In this document: one piece after another, positions 1-5,675 of the stretch
How positions within the stretch are numbered: the stretch's first letter is position 1
How the letters are laid out: every line of letters starts with the position of its first letter
Notes under the pieces: model-generated
Databases searched by the model: none
Told to the model about the DNA's origin: nothing
What the model saw: only the letters and a program-made list of their open reading frames with translations
Program-made: the position numbers and the translations under genes
NCBI GenBank assembly: GCA_023441145.1
Contig: JAEZQN010000318.1
Location: 1-8,584 of the forward strand
Direction: 5' to 3'
From: Bacillota bacterium
GTDB taxonomy: Bacteria > Bacillota > Clostridia > Lachnospirales > Lachnospiraceae
Length of the DNA: 8,584 nt

Positions 1-4
1 ATTT

Positions 5-46
5 CCAATGGTAATTTCAGCTGACGAGTGGTATAATTACCATTGG
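5..46 (-). repeat. 12-bp perfect inverted repeat, probable leader hairpin of an off-window gene
   Basis: CCAATGGTAATT at 5-16 is the exact reverse complement of AATTACCATTGG at 35-46, with an 18-base loop. The loop contains the palindrome TCAGCTGA, and an alternative smaller hairpin TGGTA/TACCA (29-33 with 38-42) competes with the long stem. No T-run follows on either strand, so it does not look like a terminator. It lies just downstream of a TATAAT element on the minus strand, so it would fall within about the first 60 bases of the transcript of the next minus-strand gene. Function unknown. Confidence 0.6.
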
Positions 47-70
47 TGTTATTAGTTGTTTGCATAATTA

Positions 71-79
71 ATTATACCA
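71..79 (-). promoter_or_regulatory. Candidate extended -10 promoter after the hpf terminator
   Basis: On the minus strand TGGTATAAT (TGn plus a perfect TATAAT, -10 hexamer at 71-76) follows directly on the terminator T-run. There is no good -35 hexamer because the terminator stem occupies that position, so it would depend on the extended -10. It could drive the gene beyond the left edge. AT-rich DNA yields such hexamers by chance, hence modest confidence. Confidence 0.35.
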
Positions 80-116
80 AAAAATCGCTTAAACCTCACG
101 GTCTAAGCGATTTTTT
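79..116 (-). terminator. Intrinsic terminator downstream of hpf
   Basis: AAAAAATCGCTTA at 79-91 pairs perfectly with TAAGCGATTTTTT at 104-116. Inside, one mismatch is followed by ACC/GGT closing a TCAC tetraloop. The A-run and T-run flank the GC-containing stem on both sides, so it can act in both directions. It sits about 50 bases after the hpf stop codon and ends that transcript. Confidence 0.9.
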
Positions 117-166
117 CTTTTAAGGGACTTTTTTTACAGCCCCTTTTACTAATTCATAGTCAATTA

Positions 167-697
167 CTAAAATTCTGGTTCTATCAAACCATAAGTATTA
201 CCTTTACGCTTGTAAACTACATTAACCTCATTGGTTTCTGCATTACGGAATACATAAAAGTTATGTCCTAAAAGCTCCATCTGTATGCAAGCTTCTTCTG
301 CATCCATAGGCTTCATAGCAAAACGTTTGGAACGGATAATATTAATCGCTTCTTCTGGAGCATCATCCTCTTCCTCTATGAAAGAAGAATTAAAATGAAT
401 GGCTGCTTGCTGTTGTTCAATAAGCTTGGTTCTATATTTATTAAGCTGACGTTCAATAATCTCTTCCACCAAATCGATGGATACGTACATATCTGTACTT
501 ACTTGCTCCGCGCGGATTATACTTCCTTTCATAGGAATTGTTACTTCGATTTTCTGCCTGTCCTTCTGTACACTAAAAGTAACATGTACTTCGGTATCTG
601 ATGTAAAGTATTTTTCAAGCTTACCGATTTTATCATATACAGCTGTCTTCAAACCTTCCGTTACATCGATGTTCTTACCACTTATAATATACTTCAT
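167..697 (-). CDS. hpf: Long-form ribosome hibernation promoting factor (HPF/RaiA/YvyD)
   Basis: 176 residues. The N-terminal S30AE/YfiA domain (about 1-98) starts MKYIISGKNIDVTEGLK, with the usual basic, beta-rich pattern. An acidic linker follows at about 107-117 (EEEDDAPEE), then the C-terminal dimerisation domain (about 118-176) with IIRSKRFAMKPMDAEEA, LLGHNFYVFRN and a YGLIEPEF-type end. This two-domain length marks the long form that pairs 70S ribosomes into inactive 100S dimers in stationary phase. ATG at 697 is chosen over the in-frame TTG at 706 because AGGAG at 707-711 stands nine bases before the ATG but directly abuts the TTG. The gene is monocistronic, with its own promoter (804-831) and terminator (79-116). 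In many Firmicutes secA follows hpf; that would lie beyond the left edge. Family assignment is certain; the 100S role is known of the family. Confidence 0.97.
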   Translation of the reverse strand: MKYIISGKNIDVTEGLKTAVYDKIGKLEKYFTSDTEVHVTFSVQKDRQKIEVTIPMKGSIIRAEQVSTDMYVSIDLVEEIIERQLNKYRTKLIEQQQAAIHFNSSFIEEEDDAPEEAINIIRSKRFAMKPMDAEEACIQMELLGHNFYVFRNAETNEVNVVYKRKGNTYGLIEPEF

Positions 698-803
698 ACG
701 AACCAACTCCTTTTGCCTTTACTCAATATCATTGGATATCTGTCAGGTAAAAGCTAAATTTTCAGCTAAGAATACAGCATTAGCAATGCTGCTTCTTATA
801 AAA

Positions 804-831
804 ATTATACCATAAATGAAAAATATATCAA
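804..831 (-). promoter_or_regulatory. hpf promoter (TTGATA-16-TATAAT, extended -10)
   Basis: On the minus strand TTGATA (826-831) and TATAAT (804-809) are 16 bases apart, and TGG before TATAAT gives an extended -10. The predicted start near 797 leaves a leader of about 100 bases, which holds a 7-bp hairpin (CAGCATT/AATGCTG, 775-791). A second, overlapping possibility is TTGACA (846-851) with TATATT (822-827) at 18 bases. A 14-bp palindrome (830-843) sits between them. Confidence 0.75.
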
Positions 832-843
832 GCAATATTGCTT
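830..843. promoter_or_regulatory. 14-bp perfect palindrome at the hpf -35 region, operator candidate
   Basis: AAGCAATATTGCTT is fully self-complementary. It overlaps the edge of the hpf TTGATA hexamer and lies inside the spacer of the alternative TTGACA/TATATT promoter. A dimeric regulator bound here would cover both promoters. No regulator can be named from the sequence. Confidence 0.4.
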
Positions 844-1117
844 TCTGTCAAATAAGAAAAGCTCTTCCTGAAGCACTGTGTTCATAGGACTTTCGTCCTT
901 ATTTCTCTAACTTGCTTATATATGATTTCGTCTTTCTAGTTATAACTTATTTATCAAACAGTTGGGTCTTTTTTGAAAATGTTGTAATGTTTTTTGACAA
1001 TTAGGTTATCCATTTTCATATGAATTTAATAGTTATTTAAACTATTTTTAACACTTACTACAAAACACATATTCGTGCTTGACACGATATTTTAACTTTT
1101 TATACAGTTATTAATCT
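844..1117. other. AT-rich non-coding stretch upstream of hpf
   Basis: No open frame with a convincing start is visible on either strand. It holds a small perfect hairpin, AGGAC-TTTC-GTCCT (886-899), and flanking AAATAAG (850-856)/CTTATTT (898-904) that could close a larger fold by trading two base pairs. It also holds an AT-only inverted repeat AATAGTT/AACTATT (1028-1034 with 1040-1046). The part at 1013-1110 is nearly all A and T and adjoins the DnaA-box cluster. HPF genes of some Firmicutes and actinobacteria are preceded by the structured raiA RNA; I cannot establish that consensus here. Confidence 0.5.
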
Positions 1118-1239
1118 TGTGGATAAAGTGGATAACCTTGTGCATAACTAAGAAATGTTGCAAAATGGGGAGTTTTTAATGTGGATAGAATTACTCAGAA
1201 TATCCACACCAAATGATGGATATTTTGTTATTCTACACA
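1118..1239. promoter_or_regulatory. Cluster of DnaA-box-like 9-mers
   Basis: Compared with the bacterial DnaA box TTATCCACA (reverse complement TGTGGATAA): 1118-1126 TGTGGATAA is perfect. 1127-1135 AGTGGATAA is 8/9 and directly abuts it. 1139-1147 TGTGCATAA is perfect to TTATNCACA. 1180-1188 TGTGGATAG is 8/9. 1200-1208 ATATCCACA is 8/9 in the opposite orientation. 1231-1239 TTCTACACA is 8/9 to TTATNCACA. The first three are in one orientation within 30 bases. Neighbouring genes are not those of oriC (no dnaA, dnaN, rpmH or rnpA), so this looks like a non-origin DnaA-binding cluster, as described in Bacillus subtilis, rather than the origin. Binding is inferred. Confidence 0.6.
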
Positions 1240-1370
1240 ATACGAATACTTTTTTTGTGCACTTTGTACAATTACACATATGTCAAGCATATTTTCCTGA
1301 TTTCAAATTGTTCTTCTATTTCAATAACTTTTTGAAATATATATGTATTTTCAAACTATTAAAATACGTC

Positions 1371-1742
1371 CTATTTCGCGTTATCTGATAACTTCAGCTT
1401 TCTCTCATATTTGTCCACTTTGTCTGCCAAAAAAGGAGCTAAGCCAACGAATTCAGCCCCATACACGTACTCACTCTCTGTGTTTATACCCTTTCTAACA
1501 ACCTTAACCACCGTGCTAAAATAATCCTTCTCACCTAAAATAATCTTAGCATCAAAATAATAATTAATTGGTAATCCTGCACTACTTACAAAGCCAATTC
1601 CTGACTTGGAGATATCAAAAACATTAATATCAGCATCTAGACCTCCAATCTCCTCGTAGTCCTGCCGGAACATATGGCTAATTGCCAAATGTAATTCAAT
1701 CGGCAATCTATGATACTTTCTTCTCTCATATCCCTTATCCAT
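1371..1742 (-). CDS. Single-domain PilZ protein (cyclic di-GMP receptor)
   Basis: 123 residues, essentially one PilZ domain. The two c-di-GMP binding motifs are present: RxxxR as R8-KYH-R12 near the N-terminus, and DxSxxG as D43-I-S45-K-S-G48. The rest is a six-stranded-barrel pattern with a charged C-terminal tail. It probably binds c-di-GMP and signals through a protein partner, as stand-alone PilZ proteins often do; the partner (motility, exopolysaccharide, adhesion) cannot be read from the neighbours. GGAGG at 1750-1754 lies seven bases before the ATG. It has its own promoter (1791-1819) and is probably monocistronic. Only a weak, A/T-only hairpin follows the stop, so its 3' end is unclear and the transcript may run into the hpf upstream region. 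Confidence 0.92.
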   Translation of the reverse strand: MDKGYERRKYHRLPIELHLAISHMFRQDYEEIGGLDADINVFDISKSGIGFVSSAGLPINYYFDAKIILGEKDYFSTVVKVVRKGINTESEYVYGAEFVGLAPFLADKVDKYERKLKLSDNAK

Positions 1743-1790
1743 GTTATAACCTCCATTATTGCATATTACATTACAAAGTATATCAGATGT

Positions 1791-1819
1791 ATTATAGCAC
1801 TATTATGCAAAAATTACAA
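1791..1819 (-). promoter_or_regulatory. Promoter of the PilZ gene (TTGTAA-17-TATAAT)
   Basis: On the minus strand TTGTAA (1814-1819), a 17-base spacer and a perfect TATAAT (1791-1796) preceded by TGC form an extended -10 sigma-A promoter. The predicted start near 1784 gives a leader of about 40 bases. Confidence 0.75.
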
Positions 1820-1871
1820 TTTATGCCTTAATTCTATAATAGCTACATTTTCCCGTAAATGACTATATATC

Positions 1872-1904
1872 AAAAAAACACCCTATGCCAAAACATAGGG
1901 TGTT
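1872..1904 (-). terminator. Intrinsic terminator of the NlpC/P60 gene
   Basis: AACACCCTATG (1877-1887) pairs perfectly over 11 bp with CATAGGGTGTT (1894-1904) around a six-base loop. On the minus strand it is followed by a run of seven T. It begins 12 bases after the stop codon and insulates the PilZ promoter. Confidence 0.93.
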
Positions 1905-1916
1905 ACTCTTTAATGA

Positions 1917-3224
1917 TTAATTTATTATTCTTCTAGCCGCAATCGGTCTAGAACCAAGATTCATACTAGAAATAATAATACCAGAGCTTGGAGTACTTGC
2001 ATGGATTACTTTTCCTCCACCAATATAAATCGCTACATGGTTATATGGACGATTATAGCAAAGAAGATCTCCAACCTTCAAATCACTCATACTTACACGT
2101 CTACCAGAACCTCTCTGTGCTACTGAAGTTCTAGGTAAGCTATAACCAAAATGCGCATACACTAATTTAGTAAATCCTGAACAGTCTGTTCCACGAGTTA
2201 AGCTATTGCCTCCTCTTACATATCGATTACCAAGGAACTTCTTAGCATAGCGAACAACGGCTGAACCACTAACAGAACTACTATAGTCATCATCATCGTT
2301 AGATGAATAATCACTAGAGCCTGAACCTGAACCTGATCCTGAACTAGGTTTGTTATCAGAATCGTTATTAGAACTATTTCTCTCTTCTTCTTCCTGCGCA
2401 GCTCTCTGCTCTTCCTCAATAGATACTGCTTTATCAAATTTAGTATCTACAGTAACATATTCTATTGCAAGAAAACCTATAACATCATCTACAGAAACTT
2501 TAACCCATTTATCATTGGCTTTGGATACAGAATAGCTTTCACCTTCTGCTAATAATGCAAGTGTTCTACTATCTGTACTAGGTTTTTCTCTAAGTCGAAT
2601 TGTAGTGGTAGCTACAGTAGCAATCCTCTTTCCATATTTATCAGCAATCTTCTCAGCTGCTTCACCAATTGCAAGATACTCACTCTTTATGTATCCCGTC
2701 ACACTACCGGATTTAATCTTAACCCACTCACCCTTGGTTTCAACGATAGAAGCTGCTGCTCCTGTATATAACTTACCAACGATCTCACTGTCTGTACTAG
2801 CTTTTGAACGAATGTTAACATAGTTATCTGCTATAGAAATACCTGTATCAACAAACTTAGAAACTGGCTTCTCTGTTGGAGCCACAGTTGGCTCTACAGT
2901 TGGAACTGCAGATGGTACAGCAGATGGTGCTGCTCCTTCATTAGCTACATCCTTACTTGGAATAGAAGATAATCCTAAAGACGTATTGCCTAACTGTCCT
3001 GATGATTCATCAGGGGTTAGTGTATAATATTTATCTAAAGAAAGTGAGATACCAGCTAATGAATTGTTACTATATTCTGAAACTGAATTCACTAAAGCAA
3101 TTTCACCATTGTTAACAGTAGAACTCTTATCAGACGCTTCTGCTGGAGCACTCTTTGCAGCTACCATTACAGCAATCGCAGACGTCATATATAAAGCTGA
3201 TTTAATTAGTCTAGCCTTATTCAT
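1917..3224 (-). CDS. Secreted SH3b-SH3b-NlpC/P60 peptidoglycan hydrolase
   Basis: 435 residues. Signal peptide: NKARLIK, then a hydrophobic stretch (about 9-23), with likely cleavage after AEA at 30. A variable region ends in a Pro/Thr/Val-rich linker (about 98-120). Two bacterial SH3 domains follow (about 133-186 and 205-260, each with an NIR or IRLREKPSTDS-type strand, a WVK core and GY/GF near the end). Then come an acidic/Gln-rich helix and an SGSGSGS/Asp linker (about 268-319), and a C-terminal NlpC/P60 domain (321-435). The catalytic residues are Cys348 (DCSGF), His396 (NHVAIYIG) and His408 (VIHAS). Such enzymes cut D-Glu-diamino acid bonds in wall stem peptides after export; the SH3 domains bind wall. 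The ATG at 3224 is preferred over an upstream TTG (3239), because GGAGG at 3233-3237 is eight bases before the ATG and falls inside the longer frame. It has its own strong promoter and terminator, so is transcribed alone. Confidence 0.95.
   Translation of the reverse strand: MNKARLIKSALYMTSAIAVMVAAKSAPAEASDKSSTVNNGEIALVNSVSEYSNNSLAGISLSLDKYYTLTPDESSGQLGNTSLGLSSIPSKDVANEGAAPSAVPSAVPTVEPTVAPTEKPVSKFVDTGISIADNYVNIRSKASTDSEIVGKLYTGAAASIVETKGEWVKIKSGSVTGYIKSEYLAIGEAAEKIADKYGKRIATVATTTIRLREKPSTDSRTLALLAEGESYSVSKANDKWVKVSVDDVIGFLAIEYVTVDTKFDKAVSIEEEQRAAQEEEERNSSNNDSDNKPSSGSGSGSGSSDYSSNDDDDYSSSVSGSAVVRYAKKFLGNRYVRGGNSLTRGTDCSGFTKLVYAHFGYSLPRTSVAQRGSGRRVSMSDLKVGDLLCYNRPYNHVAIYIGGGKVIHASTPSSGIIISSMNLGSRPIAARRIIN
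2320..2343 (-). repeat. Four tandem hexamers in the hydrolase Ser-Gly linker
   Basis: On the plus strand CCTGAA-CCTGAA-CCTGAT-CCTGAA run head to tail, encoding the SGSGSGS stretch of the linker before the NlpC/P60 domain. The unit is six bases, so slippage would change linker length by two residues without breaking the frame. Confidence 0.7.
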
Positions 3225-3289
3225 ACTATCTTCCTCCAATTATTAAATAATCATCTTATTTATTACAAAATTATTAACTGAACAAGGCT

Positions 3290-3318
3290 ATTATAACAAA
3301 TTATTAAATACAAGTCAA
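3290..3318 (-). promoter_or_regulatory. Strong promoter of the NlpC/P60 gene (TTGACT-17-TATAAT)
   Basis: On the minus strand TTGACT (3313-3318) and a perfect TATAAT (3290-3295) have the optimal 17-base spacer. The predicted start near 3283 gives a leader of about 58 bases. No strong terminator is visible between the trxB stop and this promoter, so some read-through from trxB is possible. Confidence 0.82.
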
Positions 3319-3426
3319 GCTAATATCCTGTGATTATTACATTTTTTTTACAAATTATAATCCAAATTATATTTGTTTTTGTGTGTTTTGCAATAATATA
3401 CATTAAATATATGTTACATACTATTT

Positions 3427-4350
3427 CTAAACTGTTGTAAGATATCTTTCTACACTTGTAATCGCATTTGCACCATCAGCTGCAGCTGTAATAATCTGCT
3501 TTAATGCCTTAGTCCGAATATCCCCAGCCGCATACACTCCTGGTACGTTGGTCTCACAAGTCTCGTCTGCTACTATGTATCCACGAGAATCCACTTCAAT
3601 CACTTGTTTATATACCTCAGAAGCCGGATCATACCCTACTGCAACAAAGACTCCATCCACTGGTATATGGCTATTTTCCTGTGTTTTCACATTCTTTAGT
3701 TCAATTCCATGAACAACTTCTGCCCCTTTAATTTCCTCTACTACAGAATCCCAGATAACCTCCACATTATCTAGTTTCATCAACTGAGAAACAAGACTTT
3801 TCACCGCTCTAAATTCATTTCTACGGTGGATTACATAGACCTTTTTACAAAGCCTAGCTAGGTAGATAGCATCCTCTACTGCTACATCCCCACCACCAAC
3901 TACTGCTGTAGTTCTGTTTTTAAAAAAGGCTCCATCACAGGTGGCACAATAAGAGACTCCTAAGCCTGAGAATTCTTCTTCTCCTTTAACCCCAAGTTTT
4001 CTAGTAACCGCTCCAGTAGCAATAATGACAGCCTTTGCATAATAGTCTTCACCAGAATCCAAGGTTACTTTTTTTATTTGATTCTCTACGGTAAAATTTG
4101 CAACATCTCCCTCTATAAAGGTTGCACCTAGCTTGTCGCAGTGTTCTCTAAACTTTACAGCCAAATCAAAACCACTAATGCCTGGTATGCCTGGATAATT
4201 ATCTACCTCATAGGTATTAATAATCTGTCCACCACTCATCATGTTTTTCTCAATTACTATAGTATCTAACTCTGCACGACTAGCATAGATACTTGCTGCC
4301 AGACCTGCTGGACCACTTCCTATAATTATTAAATCATGCACTTGACTCAT
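3427..4350 (-). CDS. trxB: Thioredoxin reductase, NADPH-dependent
   Basis: 307 residues, the usual length of low-molecular-weight bacterial TrxB. It transfers electrons from NADPH through FAD and a redox disulfide to thioredoxin in the cytoplasm. Visible motifs: FAD-binding GSGPAG (11-16), the ATG motif (111-113), the redox pair C135-AT-C138, the NADPH dinucleotide fold GGGDVA (152-157), the phosphate-binding HRRNEFRA (175-182), and the C-terminal FAD motif AAGDIR (274-279) followed by KQIITAAADGANA. Retention of GxGxxA and HRRxxxR argues against the ferredoxin- or deazaflavin-type clostridial reductases that lose these motifs. The second ATG (4350) is chosen over the one at 4356: AAAGGA (4359-4364) is eight bases from the former and only two from the latter. 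No thioredoxin gene is adjacent. Confidence 0.96.
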   Translation of the reverse strand: MSQVHDLIIIGSGPAGLAASIYASRAELDTIVIEKNMMSGGQIINTYEVDNYPGIPGISGFDLAVKFREHCDKLGATFIEGDVANFTVENQIKKVTLDSGEDYYAKAVIIATGAVTRKLGVKGEEEFSGLGVSYCATCDGAFFKNRTTAVVGGGDVAVEDAIYLARLCKKVYVIHRRNEFRAVKSLVSQLMKLDNVEVIWDSVVEEIKGAEVVHGIELKNVKTQENSHIPVDGVFVAVGYDPASEVYKQVIEVDSRGYIVADETCETNVPGVYAAGDIRTKALKQIITAAADGANAITSVERYLTTV

Positions 4351-4485
4351 AAACATCTTCCTTTCACTCTTTATGTATTTTTACTTGAAACACCTATTTA
4401 CAATATAACATAGGCGACATCTTCTTAATTCAATATTAATTCTATTCCATATAATTAAAGTAACTTATGAATATCCGACTTTTTT

Positions 4486-4494
4486 ATTATAGCA
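4486..4494 (-). promoter_or_regulatory. Candidate trxB promoter (extended -10)
   Basis: On the minus strand TGCTATAAT gives an extended -10 (hexamer 4486-4491). The -35 region is poor: TTGGTA at 4507-4512 is only 15 bases upstream. The predicted start near 4479 would leave a leader of about 130 bases. Confidence 0.5.
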
Positions 4495-4620
4495 TAATTA
4501 TAACAATACCAAAAGATGCTGTAGCAAAATGATGATGGAACAATCCTTCAACTCAAACCTAGTTCAGATCTCTCCACCCGAGGCGGGTTATATCAGCGAC
4601 ATTATACAAACCTATGTAAT
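4495..4620. other. Intergenic patch with a GC-rich hairpin, no recognised gene
   Basis: Within the 335-base gap between trxB and the CPBP gene, the 4555-4600 portion is clearly richer in G and C than the flanks. It contains a compact hairpin ACCCG-AGG-CGGGT (4576-4588). A second palindrome, TGCT-GT-AGCA, lies at 4517-4526. A 38-codon plus-strand frame starts at three consecutive ATGs (4529) and ends inside the neighbouring terminator (4645), but has no ribosome binding site. I cannot assign a function. It could be the remnant of a repeat or small RNA. Confidence 0.35.
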
Positions 4621-4659
4621 AAAAAATGTGGGTAGTTTACCGTAAACTATCCACATTTT
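4621..4659 (-). terminator. Intrinsic terminator of the ridA-CPBP operon
   Basis: Long hairpin: AAAATGTGG plus TAGTTTA (4623-4639, with one G in between) pairs with TAAACTA plus CCACATTTT (4643-4659) around the three-base loop CCG. The single odd pair (4632 with 4650) is G-U on the plus strand and A-C on the minus. On the minus strand a run of six T (4621-4626) follows. It begins 26 bases after the CPBP stop codon. Confidence 0.87.
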
Positions 4660-4685
4660 CTATAGTTATCAAAACCTATCCGTTC

Positions 4686-5630
4686 CTATGAAACCACACT
4701 TACAGACATGATCAACAAGCAAATACCAAGACCAATCACTAAAGGTCGCGTAATTAAATTACACGATTTATCTTCAATTACTTCTTTCATAAATATCTGT
4801 TTTACATTCTCTATCCTCTTGTTATAAACTGCGATTCCATAATATAGTAAAAAGCTAATTACCAAAGCCATAAATGCTGGTATTATTAAGGATGGTAATA
4901 AATTAAGGATTTCCTCCCTAGATAAAGTAGAACTATCTAATAAGGTAGTATTTCCAGCGCTGCCAGTCTGCTTTTCAAGCCAAAGTACCATTATCATAGA
5001 TACCAAAGAGCTTCCGTTAATCGTAAAATGCACAATCATAGAAGCCAAGATAGAATCTGTTGCTTCTATAACCAAAGCAAAAATAGCACCCATAAAAAAA
5101 GCATAGAAAAATTGATTCAAATCCATGTGAATAAGTCCAAATAGAAGGCCACTTAAGAGTACAGCCTTTCTAGTACTTACTTTTCTATACTCATTATAAA
5201 AGACTCCACGATAAACAACTTCCTCAAAGATAGAAGGAATAATAGCAATAAAAAATAAAGCCAGTCCAAAATTTACTTCAGAAAGCAAATCTTTGGCCGT
5301 ATTTGCAATCTCATTTTTTACCCAGATCATGGAGATCGCACTTAACAGACCCATGAATGGTCTAATAAAGAAACCAAATAGTATTAAGAGTACTACTGTA
5401 ATAAAATTGACCTTCTTAAACCGTATAAATTCTTTTAGTTTTATTTTATTGATCCACATATAAACAATAGATGGCAACACTAAGATCAATTGTGAATACA
5501 GCAGTCTAGCATAAGTAGGAAGCATGATGCCTAAATCCTGTATAAGCTTAAGAAGATAGCTCCCTAACATAAAAGACAGAACCGTCGTAAGAAAGACCTG
5601 ATTTACATGGGCTACTCTATTATTGTTCAA
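4686..5630 (-). CDS. CPBP-family intramembrane metalloprotease (CAAX/ABI type)
   Basis: 314 residues with about eight hydrophobic segments (near 11-30, 42-60, 76-103, 121-135, 155-168, 174-190, 193-215, 245-265, and a final one at 296-313). The three motifs of the CPBP (ABI) family are present in order: E136-E137-VVY-R141, F164-GLI-H168 and H201-FTI-N205. They form the glutamate/histidine membrane active site shared with Rce1. Members cleave membrane-associated peptides or act in bacteriocin self-immunity; the substrate here is unknown. The frame starts at TTG (5630), ten bases after AGGAG (5641-5645), a wider gap than usual. The next in-frame ATG is codon 21, inside the first membrane segment, so TTG is the best start. 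It is preceded by a possible seven-codon minigene and lies 45 bases after ridA, in one operon. The charged loop plus extra C-terminal membrane segment after the core is a common extension. Confidence 0.9.
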   Translation of the reverse strand: MNNNRVAHVNQVFLTTVLSFMLGSYLLKLIQDLGIMLPTYARLLYSQLILVLPSIVYMWINKIKLKEFIRFKKVNFITVVLLILFGFFIRPFMGLLSAISMIWVKNEIANTAKDLLSEVNFGLALFFIAIIPSIFEEVVYRGVFYNEYRKVSTRKAVLLSGLLFGLIHMDLNQFFYAFFMGAIFALVIEATDSILASMIVHFTINGSSLVSMIMVLWLEKQTGSAGNTTLLDSSTLSREEILNLLPSLIIPAFMALVISFLLYYGIAVYNKRIENVKQIFMKEVIEDKSCNLITRPLVIGLGICLLIMSVSVVS

Positions 5631-5650
5631 TTGAAAACTTCTCCTTTCAT
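5627..5650 (-). CDS. Possible seven-codon leader minigene coupled to the CPBP gene
   Basis: The minus strand reads ATG AAA GGA GAA GTT TTC AAT TGA, encoding MKGEVFN. AAGGA (5658-5662) lies seven bases before its ATG, a better spacing than that of the protease TTG. Its TGA overlaps the protease TTG as TTGA, an arrangement typical of translational coupling. It also covers the protease Shine-Dalgarno sequence, so translating it would affect access to that site. Alternatively these codons are the original N-terminus of the protease, put out of frame by a single-base indel or a sequencing error. Too short to prove from one sequence. Confidence 0.35.
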   Translation of the reverse strand: MKGEVFN

Positions 5651-5675
5651 AAAAGCATCCTTAAGTAAATCTTCT

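Noticed and set aside
20..50. CTGACGAG resembling a hammerhead ribozyme core.
   Set aside because: The required GAAA strand and cleavage triplet in the right stem arrangement are missing.
121..150. AAGGG/CCCTT inverted repeat between the hpf stop codon and the terminator.
   Set aside because: A five-base-pair stem with a long loop and no added features; the neighbouring hairpin fully explains termination.
395..815. Two plus-strand frames inside and beyond hpf.
   Set aside because: They are antisense shadows of the clear hpf gene, with no ribosome binding site or recognisable product.
1013..1239. Chromosomal replication origin, because of DnaA boxes beside an A/T-rich stretch.
   Set aside because: No dnaA, dnaN, rpmH or rnpA nearby, and the flanking genes are usually far from oriC. 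A non-origin cluster fits better.
1155..1388. Plus-strand frame of 77 codons, with GGGGAG seven bases before an internal ATG at 1179.
   Set aside because: The product is mostly Phe, Ile, Leu, Tyr and Cys as expected from random A/T-rich DNA. It overlaps the DnaA-box cluster and runs into the 3' end of the PilZ gene. The apparent ribosome binding site is the only support.
3340..3385. Imperfect CAAATTATA/TATATTTG repeat upstream of the NlpC/P60 promoter.
   Set aside because: The arms do not match without gaps and the sequence is A/T only; chance is sufficient.
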